The position numbers were made by a program, and so were the translations under genes. Positions 37,801-46,731 of a DNA stretch of 64,000 bases are shown in pieces. The DNA comes from Pseudomonas sp. CCI4.2 (GTDB lineage: Bacteria; Pseudomonadota; Gammaproteobacteria; Pseudomonadales; Pseudomonadaceae). Every line of letters starts with the position of its first letter. The stretch's first letter is position 1. The stretch spans positions 186,001-250,000 of the forward strand of contig NZ_CP133781.1 in the NCBI RefSeq assembly GCF_034350045.1. The letters are read 5' to 3'. The notes beneath the pieces were generated by a model. The model was not told the origin of the DNA, ran no database searches, and saw only the letters and a program-made list of their open reading frames with translations.

Positions 37801-38404
37801 TGGCGTCGAGGTCCAGCGTCTTAAGCCTGTTGTTTAGCGCGGCTTCGTGCGTTAACAAACGGCCTCGCAGGTCGGTAAGGGTCACATGGCGCGCGCGCGG
37901 CTGATGGTTGTTTTCAGACGGGTGTGCAGCGATGTCAATGTCCGAAGTCCAAAATTCGACAAGGCTGGTTGTATATGCCGTCGGCAGAACCTGAACTAAC
38001 TCATTGAATAGTTGTAAGGCGTCTTCAACCGTAAAAGACGCTATAAGGTGCGCGTCGCGAACCGAATCGTGGTGTACATACACAGCGACATCGTGTTTCT
38101 CAAACGTCGAGGTGCCGTGAATCAGCGCGTGCAACAAACCATCCGTTAGCGACATTGAACGCGCTATCGAACCCTTCGACCCTCGGGTGTTGAGAAACAA
38201 AATATCGGGATTGGGATACTCAACAAGGCCTTGTAACCGGGAACTCAGCAAGCCATGTGCAACGTCTCGCAACGATGGCGCCGTGACCGTTAGGTGTGCG
38301 CACAGTGCAGAAGCTTCAGCGATGGAACCCAAGTGTTTCGCTGCCTTGAAAGAGGCCTCGGTTTGAATATTACTCAGACGCGGTACTGCGGAAAAATCAT
38401 TCAC
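34853..38404 (-). CDS. Large DUF6543/dermonecrotic-toxin-domain protein
   Basis: A 1183-aa protein of the large, lineage-variable family annotated in Pseudomonas as DUF6543 or dermonecrotic toxin domain. Its hallmark motif occurs twice: YVLYAPGAPGGRDMFEF near residue 635 and ELLYTPNAPDGLLFRTN near 985. A third, weaker copy (AFLYTPARGLEVFDS) is near 260. Two hydrophobic segments lie close to the C-terminus (about 1085-1105 and 1125-1140). There is no N-terminal signal peptide. The GTG at 38404 (or TTG at 38407) follows GGAG. The low-GC N-terminal region suggests transfer. It is probably an anti-host or antibacterial effector; this is inference from the family. Confidence 0.75.
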   Translation of the reverse strand: MNDFSAVPRLSNIQTEASFKAAKHLGSIAEASALCAHLTVTAPSLRDVAHGLLSSRLQGLVEYPNPDILFLNTRGSKGSIARSMSLTDGLLHALIHGTSTFEKHDVAVYVHHDSVRDAHLIASFTVEDALQLFNELVQVLPTAYTTSLVEFWTSDIDIAAHPSENNHQPRARHVTLTDLRGRLLTHEAALNNRLKTLDLDASGRLNAIVTGASTAGVYSLSLTLPEGTSVALHSVFVATQLVEKVDVLTPDQEVGAAFLYTPARGLEVFDSLAQLNESVVQLLANPDEQAFLLQNLLLADRDGLDDNAAAIAGMTPCYNRLDDPLLIAHTQGIRDKQSADFNHVLTLAQRTKEEMPAFLAQVKKIQCLDYCDHALWHRFEEHCADARQKRFPDWLKDADDWKKDSYQVFETQHHEYEQAADQLLGTLGSLKSYSVWAIDQYVRQHLGYSVDPQQIFITLPDEFPTQAGTFKTVYKKSLLEFVMEGLPFTDVRLRPSVEVPARSEHPAWTYDFADKLVAELDVRINFGQAVRALYQQPEMQRALLHVRDSAITLSAWAAKLQGHLLDRSEELIRTLSSDNVKPGYLLSIGHVTLNGSSVRLKDLIVFHEVRDADEHYVLYAPGAPGGRDMFEFSSWRSLSFEIGGWTKTAAGAQYLVDQVPLLSRAETSVFISSITHLPSKWQPLSVRFMPGKGKNYEANLLELVNHKVDVHVADNDVITPADSKQGTYAHRRSMVVLESRITEINKAFLAITKLRSFQQIAHDEIKRVINNWLRQNGVNERIDPDTVYVDVHGKPRLELPNLGPDSPFPTLTRLAMDGYSGNYKFHQDAVLYSSIGQDLSGLPTEVIDRTLRVLSLGERYMKMLEVEYLDKKHQYYKRRRALYAVRQHCELRHAIMSEYLRGRLTQTQYQWLVHLVVSLGASGLADEPKNAALIKNSSVNAWYLEGRLVEGVYLFKNSNNADPDFELLYTPNAPDGLLFRTNAELISSALAPGMADYYYDRVRYKHQPVINAYFASLKNTPPVAGMSFKFEFNPADQIKTLERLYDDMIQRMIQDIDDQTESTDERIGQYTYIAVKWTGTILLLPFPGASVAWGLLHSGISFQRGLIAYLDGDRATAFPLFVGAAIGVVSGADGIRSITVGSPTVGRLIANWAWVKTKPFLVQHFTIGSIDTTPVLTSYTRLN

Positions 38405-38611
38405 CAAAACAGCTCCATAGTTAGCGCGCTACGCCCATATGGCATCCAGCCAATAGGGATGAAACGTGTAGCGCTGGAAAGAGCGCTATTAAAACGCGGC
38501 CCCACTCTGAGCGTTGCGGTAACTATTGCAATTGCGCCGGGGGCACTAATAGCAATAGAGGAAGGATAAAATCCGCGGCACCGCAGGAAAAGTTTCTGAC
38601 ATCCAGATGAC

Positions 38612-41167
38612 TTACGCCATCAATCCCAGCGCTTTGGCCTTGGCCACAGCTTGGGTGCGCCGCTCGACCCCCAGCTTGCTGTGAATCCGTCGCGCGTGAG
38701 TTTTCACCGTATGCAGCGAGATAAACAGCTGCTCGGCGATTTGCAGGTTAGAACTGCCTTGGGCAATTAGTTTGAGGACTTCCAGCTCGCGCAGACTCAG
38801 CGGGTTGTCGGTTGCAGCTATCAAACGCTCTTCTACCCCAAGCTCTCGCAGCATCATGGGTTGTCGCAGCCCTAACTCGCGCAGGGGCTGTTGCACATTG
38901 AACCGCCCAATAAGCAGCAATCCGTCAGTCAGGCATGCGTTAGCAGTACGTGGATCACCCTGCAGAAAAGCCACTTCAGCCATTGCCAAGTACAACTCGG
39001 TTTCGAGGCTGTGCATTCCCCGTTGATTGGCTTGGCATTGCAACGCCTGCAGCCGTTGCATGGGCTGTTCGGCCTGATGCAGGTAAACCTCGGCCAATAC
39101 CAGTAAGTATTCAATCTGTGGGACCAACTCCAGCGTTGCAGGCGGTGCATGTTTTGCCGGCGCGCAATTTAAGTGATGCAGCACTCTGGTCAATGCCACT
39201 TGGACCAATCCCGGACGACCCTGCTGGAGCCAGAAATGACTGCTGACTTGCAGTAACACGCCTCGCCAAAAATACTCTGGCACATGGTTTTGTTGCATGA
39301 CACGCTCAGCATCGCGTAACCAGACAAACGCCCGCGCATAGTCGCTCTGATTAGCCTCCAGTATGGCCAAGCCCAAAAAGCCGAACAGCGCCAGCTTGTC
39401 TTTACTGCGTAGGCATTGGTCCAGCCCACTCTGAAACTGCGTTCGCGCCTGCTGATCGAGCCCCTGACGCAAGGCCAGACGCCCCCGACGCAGTGCAATT
39501 CTGCCGAGCAGCGGACCCGCGACCGCGTGCTGAGCCAGCAGCAGATCATGGATTTTTTCCAGAGCCTCTTGGCTGCGTTGTAATACGCCACGCTGCTCCA
39601 GCAACTGCGCATGATCCAGTTCCAGCATGCCTTCAAACAGCAATGATCCTTCCGCGCGCGCGAGGCACAGCGCCGCACGATTATGTACCAACGCTTCATC
39701 GAACTGACCGTTGAGCAACGCTTGTTGAGTCATGCCCGACAGGCAAAGCACCCGGCATGACCACGCCTCAGGCGCGAGATAGGCACACGCGTCCTCGAAG
39801 TGCCCGACTGCACGTTTAGCGTCGCCACACAGATGGTGCAACCACCCTTGCTGCGCCTGCCACGCCGCAATGAAGTCACGTTGCAGCACCGCCGACGGCT
39901 GTGGCAGGAAACGCCCAAGATGCTCCAGACAGATTGCCGCCTGGTCGAAACGGCCGGTGTATATCAGTGCCGAACCGGTCAGCCTTATCAAATGAGGGGT
40001 GCCGCGCATCAGATCAGGGAAACGCTCGTATAAGTCCAACAGCAGCGAGATGTTTTGACCCAGCAGCAAGAAAGAAAAATCATAGTACTGCAGTAAACTG
40101 ACCGCGACTTCGAACTGCTCGGCGTGAACCGCGTGTTCCACTGCTGACTGCCAATCGCCCTCGGCACTGAACCACTGACACGCCCGTCGATGCCACGAAC
40201 GGCGCTCGGGCCAATCCTCATCGCGCATGCATTGGGCGAGCGGAGGAAATACCTGCAACCACTCGCTATCGTGCTCCCACGGTTCAATAAAACCGCCGAT
40301 GTCCTGCAAAGCCTTGAGCCACTTTCCGCCCTCGCCTGCGCCAAACACGTGTTCACATAACCCTGGGTTGAAGCGTGGCAAGTGAGCTAATACCCGCCAG
40401 GCTTCCGCCAGTTCAGGGCTAAGCCCAGCGAATAATTCGTGGTTGAGGTATTCAAACAGTGTTCGGGAGCAACGCTGCCTACGGTGCTGCCGTTTGACAC
40501 TTTCAGCCGTTATCCATTCGTCCGGGTTGAGCAACGCCACCCGAACGCCTACACACCAACCGGCACTTTCGGAGAGAATCGTGGCACCTGCGTCGACTGG
40601 CCAGACGACGCTTTCGTTGGCCAATAACTGATCGATTTCGGCGAGACTCAAGGCCAATGCAGGCCCGTCACATTCGCAAAGTTCTCCACTGAGCAGCAGC
40701 CGTGGCCAGTTGCAGACGGGACGTCGGCGCCCAGTTATCCACCAAGTAACCGTCGGACTGCTGACCGCCAACAAGCGGTCGAGGCAATGATCCAGTTCAG
40801 GTGAAGGCATGCGGCAATAATCATCCAGCACAATCCAACACGGCGTCTGCCAATGCGCCAAGTGATGCACAAGACTGATTTCGTCGCGGTATTCGAGGCC
40901 TAGGGCATTGGCGAGAAGTGAACAAAAATCGGCAGGACTTTGTGCGTATCCCGCCAACGGCAGCCAGCTTATATAACAGTCGGGAGGGGCTTGGCGGATG
41001 CATTCACCCAGCAGTGCGGTTTTGCCACTGCCCGCCGGGGCGCACAATAATTTCACCCGAGCACCGGACGCCAGTAACGGTACGCTCAATCGTCCACGCG
41101 CCATGTGCTGTGGCGACAGACGAGGCCAATAGTCCGTACGACCCAAATGAACGGTAAAGGCAGTCAT
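38612..41167 (-). CDS. MalT-like LuxR-family regulator
   Basis: An 851-aa regulator. Near residue 45 is a Walker A motif ([11 protein letters not shown]) followed by a STAND-type ATPase region, then a helical/TPR middle, and finally a LuxR HTH at the end ([25 protein letters not shown] and [18 protein letters not shown]). It lies directly downstream of the DUF1302/DUF1329 pair on the same strand but beyond a terminator; the same trio exists in P. aeruginosa, so it likely controls those genes. An ATG at 41206 is also in frame, but the family start fits 41167. Confidence 0.9.
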   Translation of the reverse strand: MTAFTVHLGRTDYWPRLSPQHMARGRLSVPLLASGARVKLLCAPAGSGKTALLGECIRQAPPDCYISWLPLAGYAQSPADFCSLLANALGLEYRDEISLVHHLAHWQTPCWIVLDDYCRMPSPELDHCLDRLLAVSSPTVTWWITGRRRPVCNWPRLLLSGELCECDGPALALSLAEIDQLLANESVVWPVDAGATILSESAGWCVGVRVALLNPDEWITAESVKRQHRRQRCSRTLFEYLNHELFAGLSPELAEAWRVLAHLPRFNPGLCEHVFGAGEGGKWLKALQDIGGFIEPWEHDSEWLQVFPPLAQCMRDEDWPERRSWHRRACQWFSAEGDWQSAVEHAVHAEQFEVAVSLLQYYDFSFLLLGQNISLLLDLYERFPDLMRGTPHLIRLTGSALIYTGRFDQAAICLEHLGRFLPQPSAVLQRDFIAAWQAQQGWLHHLCGDAKRAVGHFEDACAYLAPEAWSCRVLCLSGMTQQALLNGQFDEALVHNRAALCLARAEGSLLFEGMLELDHAQLLEQRGVLQRSQEALEKIHDLLLAQHAVAGPLLGRIALRRGRLALRQGLDQQARTQFQSGLDQCLRSKDKLALFGFLGLAILEANQSDYARAFVWLRDAERVMQQNHVPEYFWRGVLLQVSSHFWLQQGRPGLVQVALTRVLHHLNCAPAKHAPPATLELVPQIEYLLVLAEVYLHQAEQPMQRLQALQCQANQRGMHSLETELYLAMAEVAFLQGDPRTANACLTDGLLLIGRFNVQQPLRELGLRQPMMLRELGVEERLIAATDNPLSLRELEVLKLIAQGSSNLQIAEQLFISLHTVKTHARRIHSKLGVERRTQAVAKAKALGLMA

Positions 41168-41270
41168 GGGTGAGTCCCTGTTATTGTTCTGACTTCGCGC
41201 GCTCACACTAAGCCGTTCGCTGGCTCTAGATGTAGGAATATTCGGCGCAGTGATAATCCTCCATAAGAAA

Positions 41271-41296
41271 AGCCACTTACATCGCTGTAAGTGGCT
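41271..41296 (-). terminator. Terminator after the DUF1329 gene
   Basis: A perfect 10-bp stem (AGCCACTTAC with GTAAGTGGCT, loop ATCGCT) is followed on the minus strand by TTTCTTATGG. It ends the DUF1302-DUF1329 transcript before the regulator gene. Confidence 0.88.
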
Positions 41297-41328
41297 TCTG
41301 ATGTTGCTGAGATTATTGCGCTAGACGC

Positions 41329-42696
41329 TTAGCGGATGCCAGCGTTGCGCAGCGCGTTAGGCGTGAAGTCAGCCAGATGAAACTTCTGATCGAACTGGTA
41401 GCCGTGCTTCTCTTCGTTCTTCATACCCAGGGCGATGTAACGACCGGCGTTCAGGTCATACAGAGCCTCAAGCGTGTAAGCGGCAGCCTGACGTGCGTAA
41501 TGGAACTCTGCGTGACCTTCTGCGACACGCCACAGAGCACCGCGACCGTCGTAGTGGTCAACCAACGCAACCTGCCAGCTGTCCTCGTCGATGTACATGT
41601 GGCGCTTGGCGTAGATATGGCGCTGGCCGGCTTTCAAGGTGCCGATAACTTCCCAAACACGGTGCAACTCATACCGTGTCAGGTCCTGGTTGATGTGCCC
41701 GGCTTTGATCACGTCGCTGTATTTGAGCGTCGGCTGATCAAGTTTGTAGCTGTTGTAAGGGATGTACATTTCTTTCTTGCCGATCAACTGCCAGTCGTAG
41801 CGATCGGGCGCACCAGAAAACATGTCGAAGTTGTCAGAGGTGCGCAGACCATCAGCAGCGGTACCCGGCCCGTCATAAGCAACCTGCGGCGCACGACGAA
41901 CACGACGCTGACCGGCGTTGTAGATCCAGGCCTGACGGGGTTCTTTTACTTGATCGAGGGTTTCGTGCACCAGCAATACGTTACCTGCCAGGCGTGCAGG
42001 CTTGGTCACTTCTTGTTTGAAGTACGTAAGAATGTTGGCACTGGCTTCTTTATCGATGTCCGGAATGTCCTCAGGCGCCCCGATGTCCTCTTCAAAGGTC
42101 ACTGAGTCAAACGCGCCGTTGGTTTGCGGCGTCACCTGAGTAATGGTGCGGTGTACATTGCCGCCGCGATAGCGGGTGATGTGGTTCCACAGAACTTCGT
42201 TGGCGGTTTTCGGGATGGGGAACGCGTAATAACGACTGTCGGCGAAGTTCGCCAGGCCATTACCGTCGTTGATCGTCGTCACCGTGGTAGCGCTTTTCTT
42301 CGCCAAGTCGTAGATCTTTTGTGGCAAAGCGAAAGTGCGGTGCGTCGTATAGACCGGAATCCGATACGTGTCGGGATAGCGCTGGAACATCGCCTGCTGA
42401 CCATCAGACAACTTGTCTTTGTACTGGGCTACGTTGGCCGCGGTGATGATGAACAGCGGCTTCTCATTGGCGAACGGGTCGGACAGAAAGCCGTTGGCGT
42501 CGACGGTGCCGGCGTTGACTGGCAAGCCGCCGGTATAGGCGGGGATAGTCCCGGCCGCGTTACCGGCCATTTCTGCACCGACCGGGGTCAGGCTTTTGCC
42601 CAGTTTGGCGGCTTCTTCCGCCGACACTGCAGCCAGTACATTGACGGCCATCAGGCTGAGTGCCAGGACGCCACATTGGAGAATGATCTTGCGCAT
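41329..42696 (-). CDS. DUF1329 outer-membrane-type lipoprotein-like protein
   Basis: A 455-aa exported protein with a signal peptide (MRKIILQCGVLALSLMAVNVLA). The body is the DUF1329 domain, related in fold to LolA/LolB-type lipid-binding proteins; GQRHIYAKRHMYIDEDSWQ is characteristic. It is always found next to a DUF1302 gene, as here, 22 bases downstream. Work on other Pseudomonas suggests these pairs act in envelope transport or hydrophobic substrate use, but the role is not settled. I prefer the ATG at 42696, which is better spaced from AAGGGC than the one at 42702. Confidence 0.85.
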   Translation of the reverse strand: MRKIILQCGVLALSLMAVNVLAAVSAEEAAKLGKSLTPVGAEMAGNAAGTIPAYTGGLPVNAGTVDANGFLSDPFANEKPLFIITAANVAQYKDKLSDGQQAMFQRYPDTYRIPVYTTHRTFALPQKIYDLAKKSATTVTTINDGNGLANFADSRYYAFPIPKTANEVLWNHITRYRGGNVHRTITQVTPQTNGAFDSVTFEEDIGAPEDIPDIDKEASANILTYFKQEVTKPARLAGNVLLVHETLDQVKEPRQAWIYNAGQRRVRRAPQVAYDGPGTAADGLRTSDNFDMFSGAPDRYDWQLIGKKEMYIPYNSYKLDQPTLKYSDVIKAGHINQDLTRYELHRVWEVIGTLKAGQRHIYAKRHMYIDEDSWQVALVDHYDGRGALWRVAEGHAEFHYARQAAAYTLEALYDLNAGRYIALGMKNEEKHGYQFDQKFHLADFTPNALRNAGIR

Positions 42697-42718
42697 AGTC
42701 ATGCCCTTTTCAAACTGA

Positions 42719-44518
42719 TCAGAAGTTCACGCCAACGCTCAAGGAAGCGAAGTCACGGTCGATCAAAGTGTTGTAGTCACCACCGAAGAAATTGGTGTAG
42801 CTGAGGCTGGCGGTGTAGGTGTTGCGATAATCGGCATCAACCCCGAGGCTGACCGCTTTCGCGCCTTTGTTGAATATACCGTTCGGGCCGTAACCGTTGA
42901 CGTCATGAGACCAGGACAGGTTGGGCTTGAGGTTAACGCCGGCAAATACGTTGGCGTAGTCAAGAATTGCCCGGGCGCGGTAGCCCCATGAAGTCGTCGT
43001 CACAAAGCCTTTGGTATCGCCGCCGAAACCATAAGCGCCATAGACCGAGTCGCGACCGTAACGGAGTCTATCTTGGGACTCAAGACCGCCGACGCGCACA
43101 GCCGCTGCTTCGCCGACCACGGTCAGACGTTGAGCGCCTAACACTTGATCGAAAAAGTGCGTCAGCGTCGATTGAACCTGGGTGATTTCCTTACGGCGAT
43201 AGCCTTGGTTGTCGGCACCCGGTGAGGTGGCAATTGGCGAGGCCCTGCCCCCAGCAATCGGATTCAGCAGGGCCAAGGTCAAGTCGGTGGTGTTGAGTTG
43301 TACCGGAGCATTAGGTCGGTAGCTGATCTCGCCACTCCAAGCGGTGCCTTCGGGCAAGGTGGTGGCAAAACTGGCACCGAACAAACGCACGTTTTCCGGG
43401 TACTCAAGGTAGTACTGACCGTTGCCGAGCATGGTGCTCTGCGCCAAACCAGCAGCAGCTGCAGCGCTACCCGTGGCTCGACCAGCGGCGGCGGCAATGC
43501 CGGGGATCGCTTGAAGTGTTGCCAGGCTAGCCGTTTTGGTACTCAAGACCGGTATGCGGCTGTGCAGGTTTTCGAAGTACAGCCCGTACTCGGTATCATC
43601 ACCCAGCCAGCGTAAGGCTCCGCCGAACTGCCCACTGTTACTTGGATCGCGGCTGGTGCCCCGAGGGACTATTACGCCTTCCTGAGTAGTTTGGAAGCCA
43701 TGGCCGAACGCAGCAGCAATCGGTTGCAACGGCGCAATAGCCGGGCTGCCGACGGTATAGTTGTTGTTACAACCTTCTGCGACAACATCGTTACCGAAGA
43801 ACGTGCCGCAGTTATCTACGACCGTCTCCTCCCAGCGCACTTGATAGAAACCTTCAACACTGAGCTTGTCGGTTATCCCTTGAGAGGCGAACAACATCGG
43901 TACCGGAATCAAGCCCTCTTTAAGCTCGGCGCCAGGACGGCGGAACGCAGACACGTCGATGGGGTTGATTGAGTTGATAGAGTTGCCAATAAACGTGCTT
44001 TCACCCCAGCTGACCACCTGATTACCCGCACGAACAGTGCCCGGCAAATCAGCGATGGTGTAGTTGTGGTAGACGAAGGCGTCGAGCAGTTCATAGCCCG
44101 AGGACCTGGCGGCCTCCTTACGCCCGTTATTACTGACTTGCTTGAAGTCCTGGTTGTTATCTTCGAGCGCGAAGTCATACCAGTACTTACCGCGGATGAA
44201 CACACCGCTGTCGCCCCACTTCAGTTGCAGGTCGTGTACACCTTTAAAGATCTCCGAGAAGGCATCGCCTTTCTGGAAGTTCAGGCGATTGTCATCGCCG
44301 GTCGCCGCCTGACCTTTGCCGCCATTCACCGTGCTGACCAAACCTGGGTCAGCGTTACGCAGCGCGAAACTGGCGCCCAGAGACAGCGAGGAATCGAATT
44401 GCCCTTCGATTTCGCCAATGTTGAATGAAACGGCCTGCGCCTGTGCTGTACAGCCCAATGCGACGGCAATCGCCAGCGCCTTTGGCTTGAAGATGGCGCG
44501 CATTATTGTTGTTGTCAT
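42719..44518 (-). CDS. DUF1302 outer-membrane protein
   Basis: A 599-aa exported protein with a signal peptide (KALAIAVALGCTAQAQA) and a long beta-barrel-like body ending SLSVGVNF, with a C-terminal Phe. DUF1302 proteins partner DUF1329 proteins. The frame extends to 44869, but the upstream part lacks a signal peptide; the ATG at 44518 follows GGGGAAG at suitable spacing. An internal Ala-rich stretch (AAAAGRATGSAAAAAGLAQ) near 350 probably forms a loop. Confidence 0.85.
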   Translation of the reverse strand: MTTTIMRAIFKPKALAIAVALGCTAQAQAVSFNIGEIEGQFDSSLSLGASFALRNADPGLVSTVNGGKGQAATGDDNRLNFQKGDAFSEIFKGVHDLQLKWGDSGVFIRGKYWYDFALEDNNQDFKQVSNNGRKEAARSSGYELLDAFVYHNYTIADLPGTVRAGNQVVSWGESTFIGNSINSINPIDVSAFRRPGAELKEGLIPVPMLFASQGITDKLSVEGFYQVRWEETVVDNCGTFFGNDVVAEGCNNNYTVGSPAIAPLQPIAAAFGHGFQTTQEGVIVPRGTSRDPSNSGQFGGALRWLGDDTEYGLYFENLHSRIPVLSTKTASLATLQAIPGIAAAAGRATGSAAAAAGLAQSTMLGNGQYYLEYPENVRLFGASFATTLPEGTAWSGEISYRPNAPVQLNTTDLTLALLNPIAGGRASPIATSPGADNQGYRRKEITQVQSTLTHFFDQVLGAQRLTVVGEAAAVRVGGLESQDRLRYGRDSVYGAYGFGGDTKGFVTTTSWGYRARAILDYANVFAGVNLKPNLSWSHDVNGYGPNGIFNKGAKAVSLGVDADYRNTYTASLSYTNFFGGDYNTLIDRDFASLSVGVNF

Positions 44519-45097
44519 GCGTCTTCCCCGGTTGATTGCAGAGGAAGATACCCTACCCAGCGCCATCAAGAGCGATAAGCGCACAAAGGAGGTATTTACG
44601 CTGTACCTCGAAAGAGTGAATCCCCCATCTGGCCCGGGTTTGAGCGGCATCATCGACGCCATGGATGATCGATGATGACGGGGATGGATTGAACTTCTGC
44701 AGGCCGTCCGGCCGCTGTCGGGTGCGCAGCTGAGCGACCCCACGAAAACGTTGGTTGTTGCCTGATGTGCAATAGTCATTGTCGCAAACCGCTCTGTTTC
44801 ATAAACCGAAATGTCCTTATTCTTGCCGGGCTTCCACAGCAGTTGGCCAGAATCATTAAAAGCCGCCAATTATGCCTTACCGCTCCAACCGATTATTGCA
44901 CCACGTAGACCGTTGCCACTCGATTGTCTACGCGCTATTTGCTCCCCTGGTTGACCGACGTTGATTTTAGAGCTCCTGGATCCGCGTCTTATTTGGCCGC
45001 TGTTAATACAGCGGCTTTTTTTTGCGTGCGATTTTGTCCCCAGCGCATAGCCCAAAGCGCCAAATGCCGACCCGATTCCAAAATATCTCTCGCAGAG
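44519..45097. other. Gene-free region with a possible small-RNA transcript
   Basis: Upstream of DUF1302 I see no credible protein gene. The ATG at 44873 opens only 30 codons. The part from about 44875 ends in a strong plus-strand terminator (44996-45023) although no plus-strand gene precedes it. A small RNA is one reading. Confidence 0.5.
44996..45023 (+). terminator. Orphan rho-independent terminator
   Basis: An 8-bp perfect stem (GCCGCTGT with ACAGCGGC, loop TAAT) is followed by eight T on the plus strand. The nearest plus-strand gene upstream is over 10 kb away, so the terminator has no obvious client gene. Confidence 0.9.
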
Positions 45098-45286
45098 TAA
45101 AAAGAAGATTCCTACAGCGAATTTACCGAAGGATTACGCTCGGACTTTTCTTACGCAGTTCTCGGGTGCAGGACTACAAACAAGTGTGATTAACCTGTTG
45201 ATGCCAAGTCGGAATTCAACAAGCGTTGAGCCGAAATAGGACAAGGCGTATGCCTTGACACTTTGATACATCACAGGAGCTTCATC

Positions 45287-45685
45287 ATGAATAAGAAAAT
45301 AAGTGCACTGGTGCTGGCGTTTGGGTTGGTACAAATGAGCGGTCATGTGGCGGCTGAGCCGATGCAAAGCTGGCTGACGCCGTTGAATAAAATGTGTTTT
45401 AGTCATAACGGCAATATTTACCGAGGTGTAGCGGCTCCGGGGGAGTTAAAAATAATTTATGGCCCGTATACGGCTAAATGCGCGAATACTTATCATAAGT
45501 TCCGGCTGGGATTGGTGCTTGTGAATGTCCAGCAGTTGAAAAATGGAGTATGGGTGGACCGAGCTACAAAAGACATCAGCCCCGCTGCGCAATATGGGTC
45601 GGGAACCTTTCGAGTCGTCATCGACAATACTAAAAATCAAACACCCATACCTTACAGCGGCGGAACATTTTCTGTTCCGCTTTAA
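45287..45685 (+). CDS. Small secreted protein of unknown family (copy A)
   Basis: A 132-aa protein with a signal peptide ending GHVAA at residue 23. The mature 109 residues contain exactly two cysteines (C37, C65), likely a disulfide, and many Tyr, Gly and Thr (IIYGPYTAKC, YHKFRLGL, AQYGSGTFRVVI), which suggests a small beta-sandwich. It ends GGTFSVPL. GGAGC lies upstream of the ATG at 45287 (the frame opens at 45263). I recognise no family. A convergent 174-aa gene lies 73 bases downstream, and a paralog sits 1445 bases on. Confidence 0.8.
   Translation: MNKKISALVLAFGLVQMSGHVAAEPMQSWLTPLNKMCFSHNGNIYRGVAAPGELKIIYGPYTAKCANTYHKFRLGLVLVNVQQLKNGVWVDRATKDISPAAQYGSGTFRVVIDNTKNQTPIPYSGGTFSVPL
45660..45682 (+). 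terminator. Conserved hairpin over the stop codon (copy A)
   Basis: A 7-bp stem (GCGGAAC 45660-45666, GTTCCGC 45674-45680, loop ATTTTCT) is followed by TTTAA. The paralog keeps the stem by two compensatory base-pair changes, which supports a real RNA structure. It may be a terminator or an mRNA 3' end signal inside the coding sequence. Confidence 0.7.
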
Positions 45686-45758
45686 CACCCGATTGTAAAT
45701 CATGATAGGTGGGTCGTTGCCGCTTAGGTCACGACCCATGCCAATGATCCGTTTGACC

Positions 45759-46283
45759 TTATGCATGAATATCAATCAGCGATTTATCACTGTCCATCTG
45801 CGCCCGTTCCTGCAACGCTCGCAACACCGAAATAGCAGTCATCAAGCTTGACTGAACATCTTTTACGTCGTCGTACCCTTCTGCTATCTTCTGCTTATAA
45901 AATGCAAGGCAGAGATCAAAGTGAGCTATTATATTAGTCGGTCGATCTTTATTTATCTCATTACCTAAACTGTTGTGCTCCGTATTGATAGCGTCTAGAA
46001 AACCCAAGCTTGAACCGTCCACTAGCCCTTTATCATACAGCTGCTGACAAAGGACACGCATTTTTAAATTACTTGTACTTCGCGGATCAAACGTCGATAA
46101 ATCAATATCAAAATCGGCTAGTTTCTCTTCGTTAGAGATACTTTCATCTGCCCAATATTGCCTGATTTTTTGCTCAACATCTTTCTCTAGCGACGGCAAA
46201 TCCGAAGTCCCTCTAAATTTCCTATCGGGAAAACAAACGTAACTGTCCAGGCGCTTACTTACCAGATCAAAATTACTTATCAT
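45759..46283 (-). CDS. Cytosolic protein of unknown family (copy A)
   Basis: A 174-aa acidic, mostly helical protein with no signal peptide or membrane segment. Conserved blocks shared with its paralog are EKDVEQKIRQYWADESISNEEKLA, FDP, GNEINK and the C-terminal DKSLIDIHA. GGAGG lies just upstream of the ATG at 46283. It is convergent with the secreted gene; the pairing is kept in the duplication, so they probably act together. It could be a binding partner or immunity-type protein, but nothing in the sequence proves it. Confidence 0.78.
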   Translation of the reverse strand: MISNFDLVSKRLDSYVCFPDRKFRGTSDLPSLEKDVEQKIRQYWADESISNEEKLADFDIDLSTFDPRSTSNLKMRVLCQQLYDKGLVDGSSLGFLDAINTEHNSLGNEINKDRPTNIIAHFDLCLAFYKQKIAEGYDDVKDVQSSLMTAISVLRALQERAQMDSDKSLIDIHA

Positions 46284-46731
46284 AAAAACCTCCACACACG
46301 ACGTCATTGTTCTCGTCTTATCGGAGACAGCCTAAAAAACTTGAACGAAATCGATCTATAAATGGAAATCAAGAATAGTCCTACATGCCCCATCAATAAA
46401 CTCCCTACAAAATACCTCGCTAATATGACCGAACCTATCCATCTCCTCGTTGCTTTTGATATAAATCCCTATAGGCTTTTTAACCGTCAACGCTTTAGCC
46501 AAAGCGCTAAATACTGACTCTATTCAAGCCATTTCCTGCAGCATAAAAGAAGATTCCCACAGCGAATTTATCGAGTGGCTACGCCCGGACTTTTCTTACG
46601 CAATTCTCGGGCACAGGACTACAAACATGTGTAATTAAACTGTTGATGCCAAGTCGGAATTCAACAAGCGTTGAGCCGAAATGGGACAAGGCGTGTGCCT
46701 TGACACTTTGATAGACCACAGGAGCTTCATT
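46284..46731. other. Divergent leader between module copies
   Basis: The stretch holds the promoter side of both the copy-A cytosolic gene and the copy-B secreted gene. The right part (46543-46731) repeats the leader of copy A, with GTTGATGCCAAGTCGGAATT conserved without change. No other gene is visible. Confidence 0.75.

Larger units (their letters stand above)
45098..46415. repeat. Module copy 1 of a tandem duplication (secreted protein plus convergent protein)
   Basis: This block is collinear with 46543-47930: the leader and first gene match at a constant offset of 1445, and the second gene at 1514, because the gap between the stops is 69 bases longer in copy 2. Leaders and signal peptides are most alike, and the coding regions have diverged to roughly two-thirds (secreted) and about half (cytosolic) identity by eye. 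Confidence 0.92.

Noticed and set aside
44870..45055. 61-codon minus-strand ORF in the gap before the duplicated module
   Set aside because: Basic and low-complexity, spans the orphan terminator, and no ribosome-binding site.
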